Shown piece after piece: positions 5,688 to 12,296 of a stretch of 12,974 bases of DNA; position 1 is the stretch's first letter, and every line of letters begins with the position of its first letter. A program made the translations under genes and the position numbers. Under the pieces are notes generated by a model, which searched no databases, was not told where the DNA came from, and worked only from the letters and a program-made list of their open reading frames with translations. The DNA is from CAYNFH01 sp964396385. GTDB lineage: Bacteria > Armatimonadota > Chthonomonadetes > Chthonomonadales > CAJBBX01. The stretch lies in the NCBI GenBank assembly GCA_964396385.1, contig CAYNFH010000188.1, positions 1-12,974 on the forward strand, in the 5' to 3' direction.

Positions 5688-8486
5688 ATGCGCTCCTTCC
5701 CGCTCCTTGCCGCCGTACTCTGCGCCGTCGTCCCGTCCGTGGTCCGCGCTGCCCCGTCATTCGCGCCGGCCAACCTCACTTGCGAGGGGCTTGTCCACCC
5801 GCTGGGTCTGGACGTGCCCCTGCCCCGCTTCTCCTGGCAGCTCACGGACACCCGCCGCGGCGCCAAACAGACGGCGTACCAGATCCGCGTGGCCACCAGT
5901 CCGGAGCGGCTGCGCGAGGAGCGGCCGGACGTGTGGGACAGCAAGACCGTCGGCACGGACCAGTCTATCTGGGCGCCCTTCGGCGGCCCCGCACTCGAAT
6001 CCGGCCGCCGATACTACTGGCAGGTGCGCGTCTGGGACCAGCAGGGCAAGCCCGGCGGATGGAGCGCACCCACCTACTGGGAAACGGGGCTGCTGAACCC
6101 TGCAGACTGGCACGCTCAGTGGATCGGGTACGTGGAGGGCCGGCCGGATCCCAAGAGCACGCAGTCGCCTCTGCTGCGCAAGACCTTCACCCTGGCGCAG
6201 CCGATCCAGAGCGCCCGCATCTACGTCACCGCCCTGGGTAGCTACCGTCTCAGCATCAACGGCCGGCGTGTGGGCGAGGACGTGCTCACGCCGGACTGGA
6301 CCGACTACCGCAAGCGCGTAACCTACCAGACTTACGACGTGACGGATCTGCTGCGCCAGGGCGAGAACGCGGTGGCCGCCATGCTGGGCGACGGCTGGTA
6401 CGGGAGCGGCCTGGGCTGGAACCTCCAGCGATTCAGCTTCGGCCCGCCGCCGGACCGCCTGCTGATGCAGCTCCAGGTGACCTACGCGGATGGCCGGAAG
6501 GAGACGGTGGTTACGGACGGCTCGTGGAAGGCCACTCTGGGTCCCATCCTGCGCTCCGAGATCTACGCCGGAGAAACCTACGACGCCCGCAAGGAGCAGC
6601 CCGGCTGGGACCGCCCCGGCTTCCGCGACTCCGGATGGCAGCCGGTCACGGTGCTGGACGCCCCGCCTGCCGCGCTGGTGGCCCAGCGCTCTCCCACCAT
6701 CCAGGTAACGCAGGAGCTGAAGCCCAGAACCGTCCAGGAGCCTAAGCCGGGCGTCTTCGTATTTGACATGGGACAGAACATGGTGGGATGGGCGCGGCTG
6801 CGCGCCGCCGGCCCCGCCGGAACCTCCATACGTATGCGGTTCGCGGAGATCCTGAACCCGGACGGCACCATCTATACTGCCAACCTCCGCAGAGCGGAGG
6901 CCACCGATACCTTTACGCTGCGGGGCGGCGGCGAGGAGACTTTCGAGCCCCACTTCACCTACCACGGCTTCCGTTACGTGGAGCTCACCGGCTATCCCGG
7001 CCGGCCGGGCCTCAATACCATCCTGGGGATCGTCTTCCATACCAACACACCGCCCTCCGGGGCGTTCGCCTGCTCGGATGACATGGTGAACCAGCTCTGG
7101 CGCAACATCACCTGGGGCCAGCGCGGCAACCAGGAGAGCGTGCCCACGGACTGCCCCCAGCGCGATGAGCGGCTGGGCTGGATGGGCGACGCCGAGATCT
7201 TCTCTCGCACCGCCTGCTTCAACATGGACATGGACGCCTTCTACTCCAAGTGGATGCGCGACGTGGTGGACGCCCAGTCCGCGGCAGGTGGCTTCTCAGA
7301 CGTCTCGCCCCGGGTGGTAGACCCGGCGGACGGCGCGCCTGCCTGGGGCGACGCGGGCATCATCATCCCGTACGAGGTCTACCGGCAGTACGGGGACACC
7401 GGCATTGTGCGGGACAACTGGCCGGCGATGGTGCGGTGGATGGAGTACATACACGGCGCCAACCCGAACCTGCTCTGGCTCAAGCGCCGCAACAACGACT
7501 TTGGCGACTGGGTGCCGGCGGGCAGCGACACGCCCAAGGACGTGCTGGCCACGGCCTACTGGGCGTACGACGCGCAGCTCATGGCGGAGATGGCCCGCGC
7601 CCTGGGCCGCGCGGAGGAGGCCTCCGGCTACCTGGAGCTGTACAACGGCATCAAAGCGGCGTTCATCAAGGCCTACGTGAAGGACGACGGCACCGTGGGC
7701 AACGGCAGCCAGACCTGCCAGGCGCTGGCCATCCACATGGGCCTCCTGCCGGACGGCATGACCAAGGCCGCGGCGGACGTGCTGGTGCGGGACATCCAGA
7801 AGCGCGGCGGCCACCTCTCCACCGGCTTCGTGGGCACCTGCTACCTCATGCGCGCGCTCACCATGGCCGGCCACACCGACATGGCCTACCAGCTCCTGCT
7901 GAACGAGGACTACCCGAGCTGGGGCTACATGATACGCAAGGGAGCCACCACCATGTGGGAACGCTGGAACGGCGATACCGGCGACCCCGGCATGAACTCC
8001 TTCAACCACTACGCCTTTGGCGCCGTGGGGGAGTGGATCTACCGCTGCGTGGCCGGTATCGACACGGACCCTCACGCGCCCGGCTACCGCGCCGTGATCA
8101 TCCATCCTCGCCTGGACAGCCGCATCACCCACGCGCGGGGCGAGTATGAGTCGATGTACGGCAAGGTGGTGAGCGACTGGACCTCCAGCGCGGACGGCGC
8201 CTTCAGCCTCAACGTGACGGTGCCGGCCAACTCCGCGGCCCTGGTCTACGTGCCGTTCTCCGGCCAAGGCAAGGTGCTGGAGGGAGGCAAGACGCCCACG
8301 CGGGACATAGGCGTGGTCTTCCAGCGCATGGAGGACGGCTGCGCGCTCTACTTTGTGGGCGCCGGCACCTACTCCTTTACCTCCGGCACCGGCCCGGCCA
8401 CCGCGACGCCCCGCGCCCCGCGGGCCAAACCCGCCGCCAACCCGTCCCCCTCCAGCGACAAGCAGTTGGACAAGGTCTTCAAATAG
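5688..8486 (+). CDS. Exported GH78 alpha-L-rhamnosidase
   Basis: Secreted glycoside hydrolase of 932 residues that removes terminal alpha-L-rhamnose from plant or algal glycans and glycosides. Residues 1-22 are a signal peptide (MRSFPLLAAVLCAVVPSVVRA). Domains in order: Ig/FnIII-like (about 25-140, with WQVRVWDQQGKPGGWS), the Bac_rhamnosid_N beta domain (about 155-330, LGSYRLSINGRRVG and DGWYGSGLGW), a second beta domain (about 345-450, VFDMGQNMVGW), the alpha6/alpha6 barrel (about 455-800) and a C-terminal beta domain. The barrel has TDCPQRDERLGWMGDAE; E494, six residues after D488, matches the general acid E636 of Streptomyces SaRha78A, and E758 in MWERWNGDTG matches base E895. GAGAGG lies eight bases before the ATG. 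The tail from about 900 is proline/alanine-rich and probably disordered. No sugar transporter or regulator is adjacent. Confidence 0.95.
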   Translation: MRSFPLLAAVLCAVVPSVVRAAPSFAPANLTCEGLVHPLGLDVPLPRFSWQLTDTRRGAKQTAYQIRVATSPERLREERPDVWDSKTVGTDQSIWAPFGGPALESGRRYYWQVRVWDQQGKPGGWSAPTYWETGLLNPADWHAQWIGYVEGRPDPKSTQSPLLRKTFTLAQPIQSARIYVTALGSYRLSINGRRVGEDVLTPDWTDYRKRVTYQTYDVTDLLRQGENAVAAMLGDGWYGSGLGWNLQRFSFGPPPDRLLMQLQVTYADGRKETVVTDGSWKATLGPILRSEIYAGETYDARKEQPGWDRPGFRDSGWQPVTVLDAPPAALVAQRSPTIQVTQELKPRTVQEPKPGVFVFDMGQNMVGWARLRAAGPAGTSIRMRFAEILNPDGTIYTANLRRAEATDTFTLRGGGEETFEPHFTYHGFRYVELTGYPGRPGLNTILGIVFHTNTPPSGAFACSDDMVNQLWRNITWGQRGNQESVPTDCPQRDERLGWMGDAEIFSRTACFNMDMDAFYSKWMRDVVDAQSAAGGFSDVSPRVVDPADGAPAWGDAGIIIPYEVYRQYGDTGIVRDNWPAMVRWMEYIHGANPNLLWLKRRNNDFGDWVPAGSDTPKDVLATAYWAYDAQLMAEMARALGRAEEASGYLELYNGIKAAFIKAYVKDDGTVGNGSQTCQALAIHMGLLPDGMTKAAADVLVRDIQKRGGHLSTGFVGTCYLMRALTMAGHTDMAYQLLLNEDYPSWGYMIRKGATTMWERWNGDTGDPGMNSFNHYAFGAVGEWIYRCVAGIDTDPHAPGYRAVIIHPRLDSRITHARGEYESMYGKVVSDWTSSADGAFSLNVTVPANSAALVYVPFSGQGKVLEGGKTPTRDIGVVFQRMEDGCALYFVGAGTYSFTSGTGPATATPRAPRAKPAANPSPSSDKQLDKVFK

Positions 8487-8561
8487 TTTTTGGAGTGCGG
8501 CGGCCTGACACCGCTTTCTCTGTGCCGCCTGCGAGAACAGCTCAAAGAAGGCTGAAAGGGC

Positions 8562-8592
8562 CCGGTACCGGTCCGGTCATTGATGGTACAAT
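8562..8592 (+). promoter_or_regulatory. Possible promoter/operator of the toxin-antitoxin genes
   Basis: TACAAT (8587-8592) resembles a -10 box, 56 bases before the antitoxin ATG. The 10-base perfect palindrome CCGGTACCGG (8562-8571) lies where the -35/spacer would be and could be an autoregulatory operator. No convincing -35 box is visible, so this is tentative. Confidence 0.25.
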
Positions 8593-8647
8593 GTCCGTAC
8601 GACGTTCTTACCGGTTATAGACACAGTGGAAGATCCTGGACAGTGCC

Positions 8648-8878
8648 ATGACACGAACTCTGCAGCGAATTGGGAATAGCAAGGGCCTGGTGCTCACGCG
8701 GACGATGCTGGAACATCTAGGCGTAACAGACGCAGTAGAGGTGACGCTTGAGGAGGGCAGAATCGTAATCACAGCCCCACACGGTCCTGCTCCGCGCCGC
8801 CAGAGCTTTGAAGAAGCGAAAGACGCCACCTTTGACCAGTACGACTCCGCGATGAAGCGGCTGGCCGATGCCGGATGA
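8648..8878 (+). CDS. AbrB/MazE-family antitoxin of a Doc toxin
   Basis: Seventy-six residues. Residues 3-45 form a swapped-hairpin AbrB/SpoVT-type DNA-binding domain (IGNSKGLVLTRTMLEHLGV then VEVTLEEGRIVIT). The C-terminal part (RQSFEEAKDATFDQYDSAMKRLADAG) is charged and probably unfolded until it binds and blocks the toxin, as in other antitoxins of this layout. Its last 11 bases overlap the toxin start, giving coupled translation. Such antitoxins usually repress their own promoter, with the toxin as co-repressor. The ribosome site is weak. Bases here look less GC-biased than in the flanking genes, as often seen for acquired toxin-antitoxin modules. Confidence 0.88.
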   Translation: MTRTLQRIGNSKGLVLTRTMLEHLGVTDAVEVTLEEGRIVITAPHGPAPRRQSFEEAKDATFDQYDSAMKRLADAG

Positions 8879-9272
8879 TGACATAGTTTTCCTCACGCTG
8901 GAGCAGGTCAAGACGCTCCACCGGGAATCCATTCACCGTTACTCTCCTACCGAATCCACCGCCATCCGGGACGAAGGGCTCCTCGAATCCGCGGTCATGG
9001 CGCCCCAGCACACCTGGGGCGGCGAGTACCTGTACCAATCTCTGCCTGAGATGGTCGCCGCTTACCTCATCAGCCTTAACCAGAACCACGCGTTCGAGAA
9101 CGGCAACAAGCGCGCAGCGTTCGCTGCCTGCTCCGCATTTCTGCGGATGAATGGCTACCGCCTCACTCTCTCCGAGGACCAAGCCGTGGACGTTACGCTC
9201 CGGATCGCCAGCCACACGATCAAGCGCGAAGAGGTCGTGGCCATTCTCCTGGCCGCTGTTCAATCCCTGTAA
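8868..9272 (+). CDS. doc: Doc-type toxin of the Fic/Doc superfamily
   Basis: Toxin of 134 residues. It carries the Doc version of the Fic motif, HAFENGNKR (H74 to R82), with the lysine-containing NKR ending rather than the GNGR of AMP-transferring Fic enzymes. Phage P1 Doc phosphorylates elongation factor EF-Tu and stops translation; the same reaction is inferred here from the motif. The surrounding helices also fit: RDEGLLESAVMAPQHTW near the N-terminus, LYQSLPEMVAAYLISLNQNHAFENG, and AFLRMNGYRL. Length is normal for Doc (about 125-135 residues). The ATG at 8868 overlaps the antitoxin by 11 bases; the nearby ATG at 8875 hits a stop at once, so 8868 is the start. All motif residues are present, so it should be active. 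Confidence 0.92.
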   Translation: MPDDDIVFLTLEQVKTLHRESIHRYSPTESTAIRDEGLLESAVMAPQHTWGGEYLYQSLPEMVAAYLISLNQNHAFENGNKRAAFAACSAFLRMNGYRLTLSEDQAVDVTLRIASHTIKREEVVAILLAAVQSL

Positions 9273-9402
9273 CCGCCATTCCGGCCAGGAACCCGGCTGA
9301 GTACGGTGGCGTCCTTCTCTTTTGCACGGGTGGCCCACCGGCGCCTCCCGCCCATAACGCGCGGCCCTCCGGTGGAGATAACGCCGCCCGGCAGGTAAGT
9401 AC

Positions 9403-9408
9403 GGAGGG
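9403..9408 (+). promoter_or_regulatory. Ribosome binding site of the stalk-domain gene
   Basis: GGAGGG, six bases before the ATG at 9415. It supports this start and the signal peptide that follows it. Confidence 0.7.
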
Positions 9409-9414
9409 TAAGAC

Positions 9415-10617
9415 ATGAACAGACTAACTATAACGCTGGTCGCCGCGTCACTGGCCCTCGCCCCGGCGGCGATGGCGCAGAACATCGGGGTACAGGTGAA
9501 CGGGCAGCCCGTCACCTTCTCCGGCATGGGCCCCCAGCAGGTGAATGGCCGCGTGATGGTCCCCCTGCGGGGCGTGCTGGAGCAGATGGGCGCCGACGTC
9601 CATTGGAATGAGGCGACCCAGACGGTAACGGCCACCCGTGGCAGCCAGCAGATCGAGCTGCCCATCGGCAGCCGCATGGCCTCCGTGAATGGGCGGACCG
9701 TGAACCTGGACGTGCCGGCCACGATCATGAACGGCACCACCATGGTCCCGCTCCGCTTCGTGGGCGAGGCGCTGGGCGCCGACGTGCGTTGGGACGGCGC
9801 CGATCAGTTGGTGATGATCAACACCAACGGCACCCAGTCCGCATACCAGAACAACCAGAACAACCAGAACAACCAGATAGCCCAGAACTACACGCCGGTA
9901 CCGTACCAGGGGAACACCTACCCGCCTCCGCCCGCTCAGCGGTACATCCCCACGCCGCCGGCCACGACCTATCCGCCGTCCCGGGCGCACCGGACCATGT
10001 ACGGCCGGATGATCACGCTTCCTGCTGGCACCGTGATCCCGGTGACGCTTGACACACCGCTGAGCAGCAGCAATAGCCGGCCCGGGGACCGCTTCACCGC
10101 GACGGTGCAGAACGGTTCGGACAACGCGGGACTGCCGGACGGCACCCGCATTGAGGGCGTGGTCCGCGACGCGATTCCCGCCGCCAACAACCAGCCGGGC
10201 ATCGTGGACATGGACTTCCGGCGCATCGTCTTCCCGAACGGGGATTCGCAGCCGATAAACGCGAGCGTGACCTCGCTTGACTCCAAGTCGGTGCAGCATA
10301 CCTCGGAAGGGCGTCTGGTAGCGACCAATAACAACCGCAACCAAAACCTCAAGTGGGTTGGAATCGGCGCGGGCGCGGGCCTTCTGCTGGGCGCGGTGAC
10401 CAAAGGCAACACGCTGCTGGACACCCTGCTGGGCGCGGGCGCCGGCTATCTGTTCGGCCAGACGCAGAACAACCGCCACCCCAGCGACGTGAAGCTGGCG
10501 CAGGGGACGCAGTTCGGCGTACGGTTGGACAACCAGATAGCCTTCCGTTCCGACTACGTTCCGGCGGATCAGTACCAGTACCAGCGGGACGACCGCTTCT
10601 ACACGCCGGGTCGGTAA
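9415..10617 (+). CDS. Exported stalk-domain (copper amine oxidase N-like) protein
   Basis: Exported protein of 400 residues, probably on the cell envelope. Residues 1-21 are a signal peptide ending AMA. Residues about 27-136 hold the two-fold stalk domain (Cu_amine_oxidN1 family): MVPLRGVLEQMGADVHWNEA and its repeat MVPLRFVGEALGADVRWDGA. The family name is historical; there is no amine oxidase domain. Next come three 9-base repeats encoding QNN (9847-9873), a proline-rich linker (to about 195), a beta-rich domain (about 198-300, LPAGTVIPVTLDTPLSSSNSRPGDRF) and a glycine-zipper-like segment (about 317-348, GIGAGAGLLLGAVTKG and LLGAGAGYLFGQ) that could insert in a membrane or pack helices. The tail is polar and Tyr/Arg-rich. 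It may bind cell wall or scaffold the envelope; no substrate can be read from sequence. Confidence 0.85.
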   Translation: MNRLTITLVAASLALAPAAMAQNIGVQVNGQPVTFSGMGPQQVNGRVMVPLRGVLEQMGADVHWNEATQTVTATRGSQQIELPIGSRMASVNGRTVNLDVPATIMNGTTMVPLRFVGEALGADVRWDGADQLVMINTNGTQSAYQNNQNNQNNQIAQNYTPVPYQGNTYPPPPAQRYIPTPPATTYPPSRAHRTMYGRMITLPAGTVIPVTLDTPLSSSNSRPGDRFTATVQNGSDNAGLPDGTRIEGVVRDAIPAANNQPGIVDMDFRRIVFPNGDSQPINASVTSLDSKSVQHTSEGRLVATNNNRNQNLKWVGIGAGAGLLLGAVTKGNTLLDTLLGAGAGYLFGQTQNNRHPSDVKLAQGTQFGVRLDNQIAFRSDYVPADQYQYQRDDRFYTPGR

Positions 10618-10629
10618 GAGCTGAAGGGA

Positions 10630-10761
10630 TGAGGGGGTGACGGGGTGAAGGGGTGCGATGTGGGCACCCCCACAGAATCGCCCTGACCGGACCTTTCCGG
10701 TAGAGCCGGGGAGCCTCCTGTTTGCAGGCTCAGATCACCCCCTCACCCCGTCACCCCCTCA
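10630..10761. repeat. Element D: branched octamer inverted-repeat element
   Basis: A 19-bp perfect outer stem joins 10630-10648 with 10743-10761; both arms are 8-mer repeats (GGTGACGG, GGTGAAGG and similar). Inside lie three more stems: GTGGG/CCCAC (10660-10673), CCGGA/TCCGG (10687-10700) and GAGCCT/AGGCTC (10711-10731), so the whole could fold into a multibranched structure. It separates two convergent genes, and its right end includes the DUF1501 stop codon. It may act as a two-way 3'-end structure, although it lacks T-runs. Confidence 0.9.
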
Positions 10762-12261
10762 CGCAACTACCGCCTCCACTACCCGCCCCGCCACGTCCGT
10801 CAGGCGGTAGTTGCGGCCGTTGAAGAAGTAGGTCAGGCGAGTATGGTCGATTCCCAGCAGGTACAGCAGGGTGGCGTGCAGGTCGTTGATGCTCACGCGG
10901 TCCACCACTGCCTTGTGGCCTAGCTCGTCCGTCTCGCCGTAGCTCACGCCGCCCTTCACTCCCCCGCCGGCCATCCAGGTGGTGAAGGCGTGGGGATTGT
11001 GGTCCCGGCCGGTTCCCCCCTTCTGCACCAGGGGCAGCCGGCCGAACTCCCCGCACCAGACCACCAGCGTGGATTCCAGCAGCCCCCGCTGCTTCAGATC
11101 CGTGAGCAGCCCTGCGATGGGTACGTCCGTCTCGCCCGCGAACCCGCGATGGTTCGCCGCGATATTCGTGTGGCCGTCCCAGCTCCGCTCGTTCTCCTCG
11201 CCGCCGCTGTAGATCTGCACGAACCGCACGCCCCGCTCCACCAGGCGCCGCGCCATGAGGCACTGCTTGCCAAAGTGCGCGCACCGCTTGTCGTCCAGGC
11301 CGTAGAGCGACTGGATGTGCGCTGGCTCGTGGCTGAAGTCCAGCGCCTCCGGCGCGGCCATCTGCATGCGATAGGCCAGCTCAAAGCTCTCGATGCGCGC
11401 CGCCAGCTCCGGGTCGTTGTCGCACTGCGGCAGCCGCTCCCGGTTCATGCGGGACAGGAAGTCGAGCTGCCGCCGCTGCTGGTTCTGGCTCTGGTCTCCG
11501 TCCCGGTAAAGGTTGGCGATGGGCGCGCCCTGCGCCGCCAGCGCCGTGCCCTGGTAGGCACCCGGGAGGAAGCCGGAGCTCCAGTTCTGCGAATACCCCT
11601 TGGGGAGGCCGCGGCCAAGCGTGTCGTACATCACCACAAAGCCGGGTAGGTCCTGGTTCTCCGTGCCCAACCCGTAAGTGACCCACGAGCCCACACTGGG
11701 GAATCCCATGCGGCTCATGCCGGTGTTGATCTCGAACAGCGCGGGCGAGTGGTTGTTGGTCTCCGTGAAGCAGGAGTGGAGGAAGGCCATGTCGTCCACA
11801 TGGCGGGCCATGTTGGGGAAGATTTCGGAGACCCACGCGCCGCACTGGCCGTGCCGCTGGAACCCGAACGGCGACTTCATGATGGGCCCCACCTGATCCG
11901 TGAAGAAGCCGGTGTCCTTATCGAACCCCTTCAGCTCCTGGCCGTCGTGCTTCTCCAGCTCCGGCTTGTAGTCCCAGGTGTCCACGTGGCTGGGCCCGCC
12001 GTTCATGAAGAGCCAGATCACGCTGCGGGCACGAGGGGGGAATTGGGGAAGGTGAGAGGCCGGAACCCCGAGTGGCCCGCTCGCCCGCTCGCCCGCTCGC
12101 CCGTTCTGATGCTTGTTGCCCGTTCGGGCATCTGCCAACAGGCCCTGCTGGTCCAGCAGCGTGGCCAGCGCCAGGAGCCCGAATCCGGAGCCGGTCCGCT
12201 TCAGGAACTCCCGCCGCGTGCTATACGCCCTGCTTGGCGAGGCGAATTGGTGTGAATGCAT
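10759..12261 (-). CDS. Tat-exported DUF1501 family protein
   Basis: Protein of 500 residues from the DUF1501 family, which has a sulfatase/alkaline-phosphatase-like fold and unknown activity. A Tat signal is clear: STRREFLKRTG followed by a hydrophobic stretch, so it should be exported folded. Core signatures are SVIWLFMNGGPSHVDTWDYKP, ETNNHSPALFEINTG, VVWCGEFGRLP, GTGRDHNPHAFTTWMAGGG, SYGETDELGHKAV, DLHATLLYLLGIDH and LTYFFNGRNYRLTDV. The ATG (complement of 12259-12261) has GAGAGGG four bases upstream; an upstream start at 12288 would lie in the repeat. The upstream neighbour on the same strand is PSD1 with a 35-base gap, the usual pairing in planctomycete-type genomes. Residues about 48-63 are encoded by an 8-mer repeat inserted between the Tat signal and the core domain. 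Confidence 0.92.
   Translation of the reverse strand: MHSHQFASPSRAYSTRREFLKRTGSGFGLLALATLLDQQGLLADARTGNKHQNGRAGERASGPLGVPASHLPQFPPRARSVIWLFMNGGPSHVDTWDYKPELEKHDGQELKGFDKDTGFFTDQVGPIMKSPFGFQRHGQCGAWVSEIFPNMARHVDDMAFLHSCFTETNNHSPALFEINTGMSRMGFPSVGSWVTYGLGTENQDLPGFVVMYDTLGRGLPKGYSQNWSSGFLPGAYQGTALAAQGAPIANLYRDGDQSQNQQRRQLDFLSRMNRERLPQCDNDPELAARIESFELAYRMQMAAPEALDFSHEPAHIQSLYGLDDKRCAHFGKQCLMARRLVERGVRFVQIYSGGEENERSWDGHTNIAANHRGFAGETDVPIAGLLTDLKQRGLLESTLVVWCGEFGRLPLVQKGGTGRDHNPHAFTTWMAGGGVKGGVSYGETDELGHKAVVDRVSINDLHATLLYLLGIDHTRLTYFFNGRNYRLTDVAGRVVEAVVA
12075..12129. repeat. Element F: octamer tandem repeat inside the DUF1501 gene
   Basis: Four tandem 8-mers, GCCCGCTC three times then GCCCGTTC (12075-12106), and a further GCCCGTTC at 12118 that forms the palindrome GCCCGTTCGGGC (12118-12129). 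On the coding strand this gives four GGG runs with 5-base gaps. It is translated as the linker after the Tat signal (AGERASG region). No full opposing arm is seen, unlike elements A-D. Confidence 0.85.
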
Positions 12262-12265
12262 TGAA

Positions 12266-12296
12266 CCCTCTCTCGACTCTCGACTCACGACTCGCG
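12266..12296. repeat. Element E: heptamer tandem repeat between PSD1 and DUF1501
   Basis: On the minus strand the units read CGAGTCG, TGAGTCG, AGAGTCG, then AGAGAGG. They fill almost the whole 35-base gap after the PSD1 stop (12297-12299), and the last degenerate unit supplies the ribosome binding site of the DUF1501 gene. It shares its unit with element G, in the opposite orientation. Confidence 0.85.

Noticed and set aside
5434..5760. Long N-terminal extension of the cytochrome c frame, up to 109 codons upstream of 5433
   Set aside because: The extension reads through element C and the rhamnosidase start, has arginine-rich shadow composition, and the AGGAGG site plus signal peptide fix the start at 5433.
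7250..8267. Long open frames inside the rhamnosidase gene on both strands
   Set aside because: Alternative frames of a GC-rich gene; the compositions are Gly/Arg/His-rich shadows and carry no domain motifs.
8496..8533. Possible rhamnosidase terminator (GGCGGC...GCCGCC)
   Set aside because: Only a 6-bp stem with a loop of about 19 bases and no T-run after it; too weak in GC-rich DNA.
9335..9375. Possible terminator after the Doc toxin (CCACCGG...CCGGTGG)
   Set aside because: Seven-bp stem with a 27-base loop and no T-run; could be chance.
9847..9876. Three 9-base repeats CAGAACAAC as another repeat element
   Set aside because: Unit length is a multiple of three, translates as QNN low complexity in a linker, and lacks the G-rich/C-rich opposing arms; treated as ordinary coding repeat.
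10759..12288. Upstream start of DUF1501 at 12288
   Set aside because: It would translate the heptamer repeat and lacks a ribosome site, whereas GAGAGGG precedes the start at 12261 and the Tat signal fits that start.
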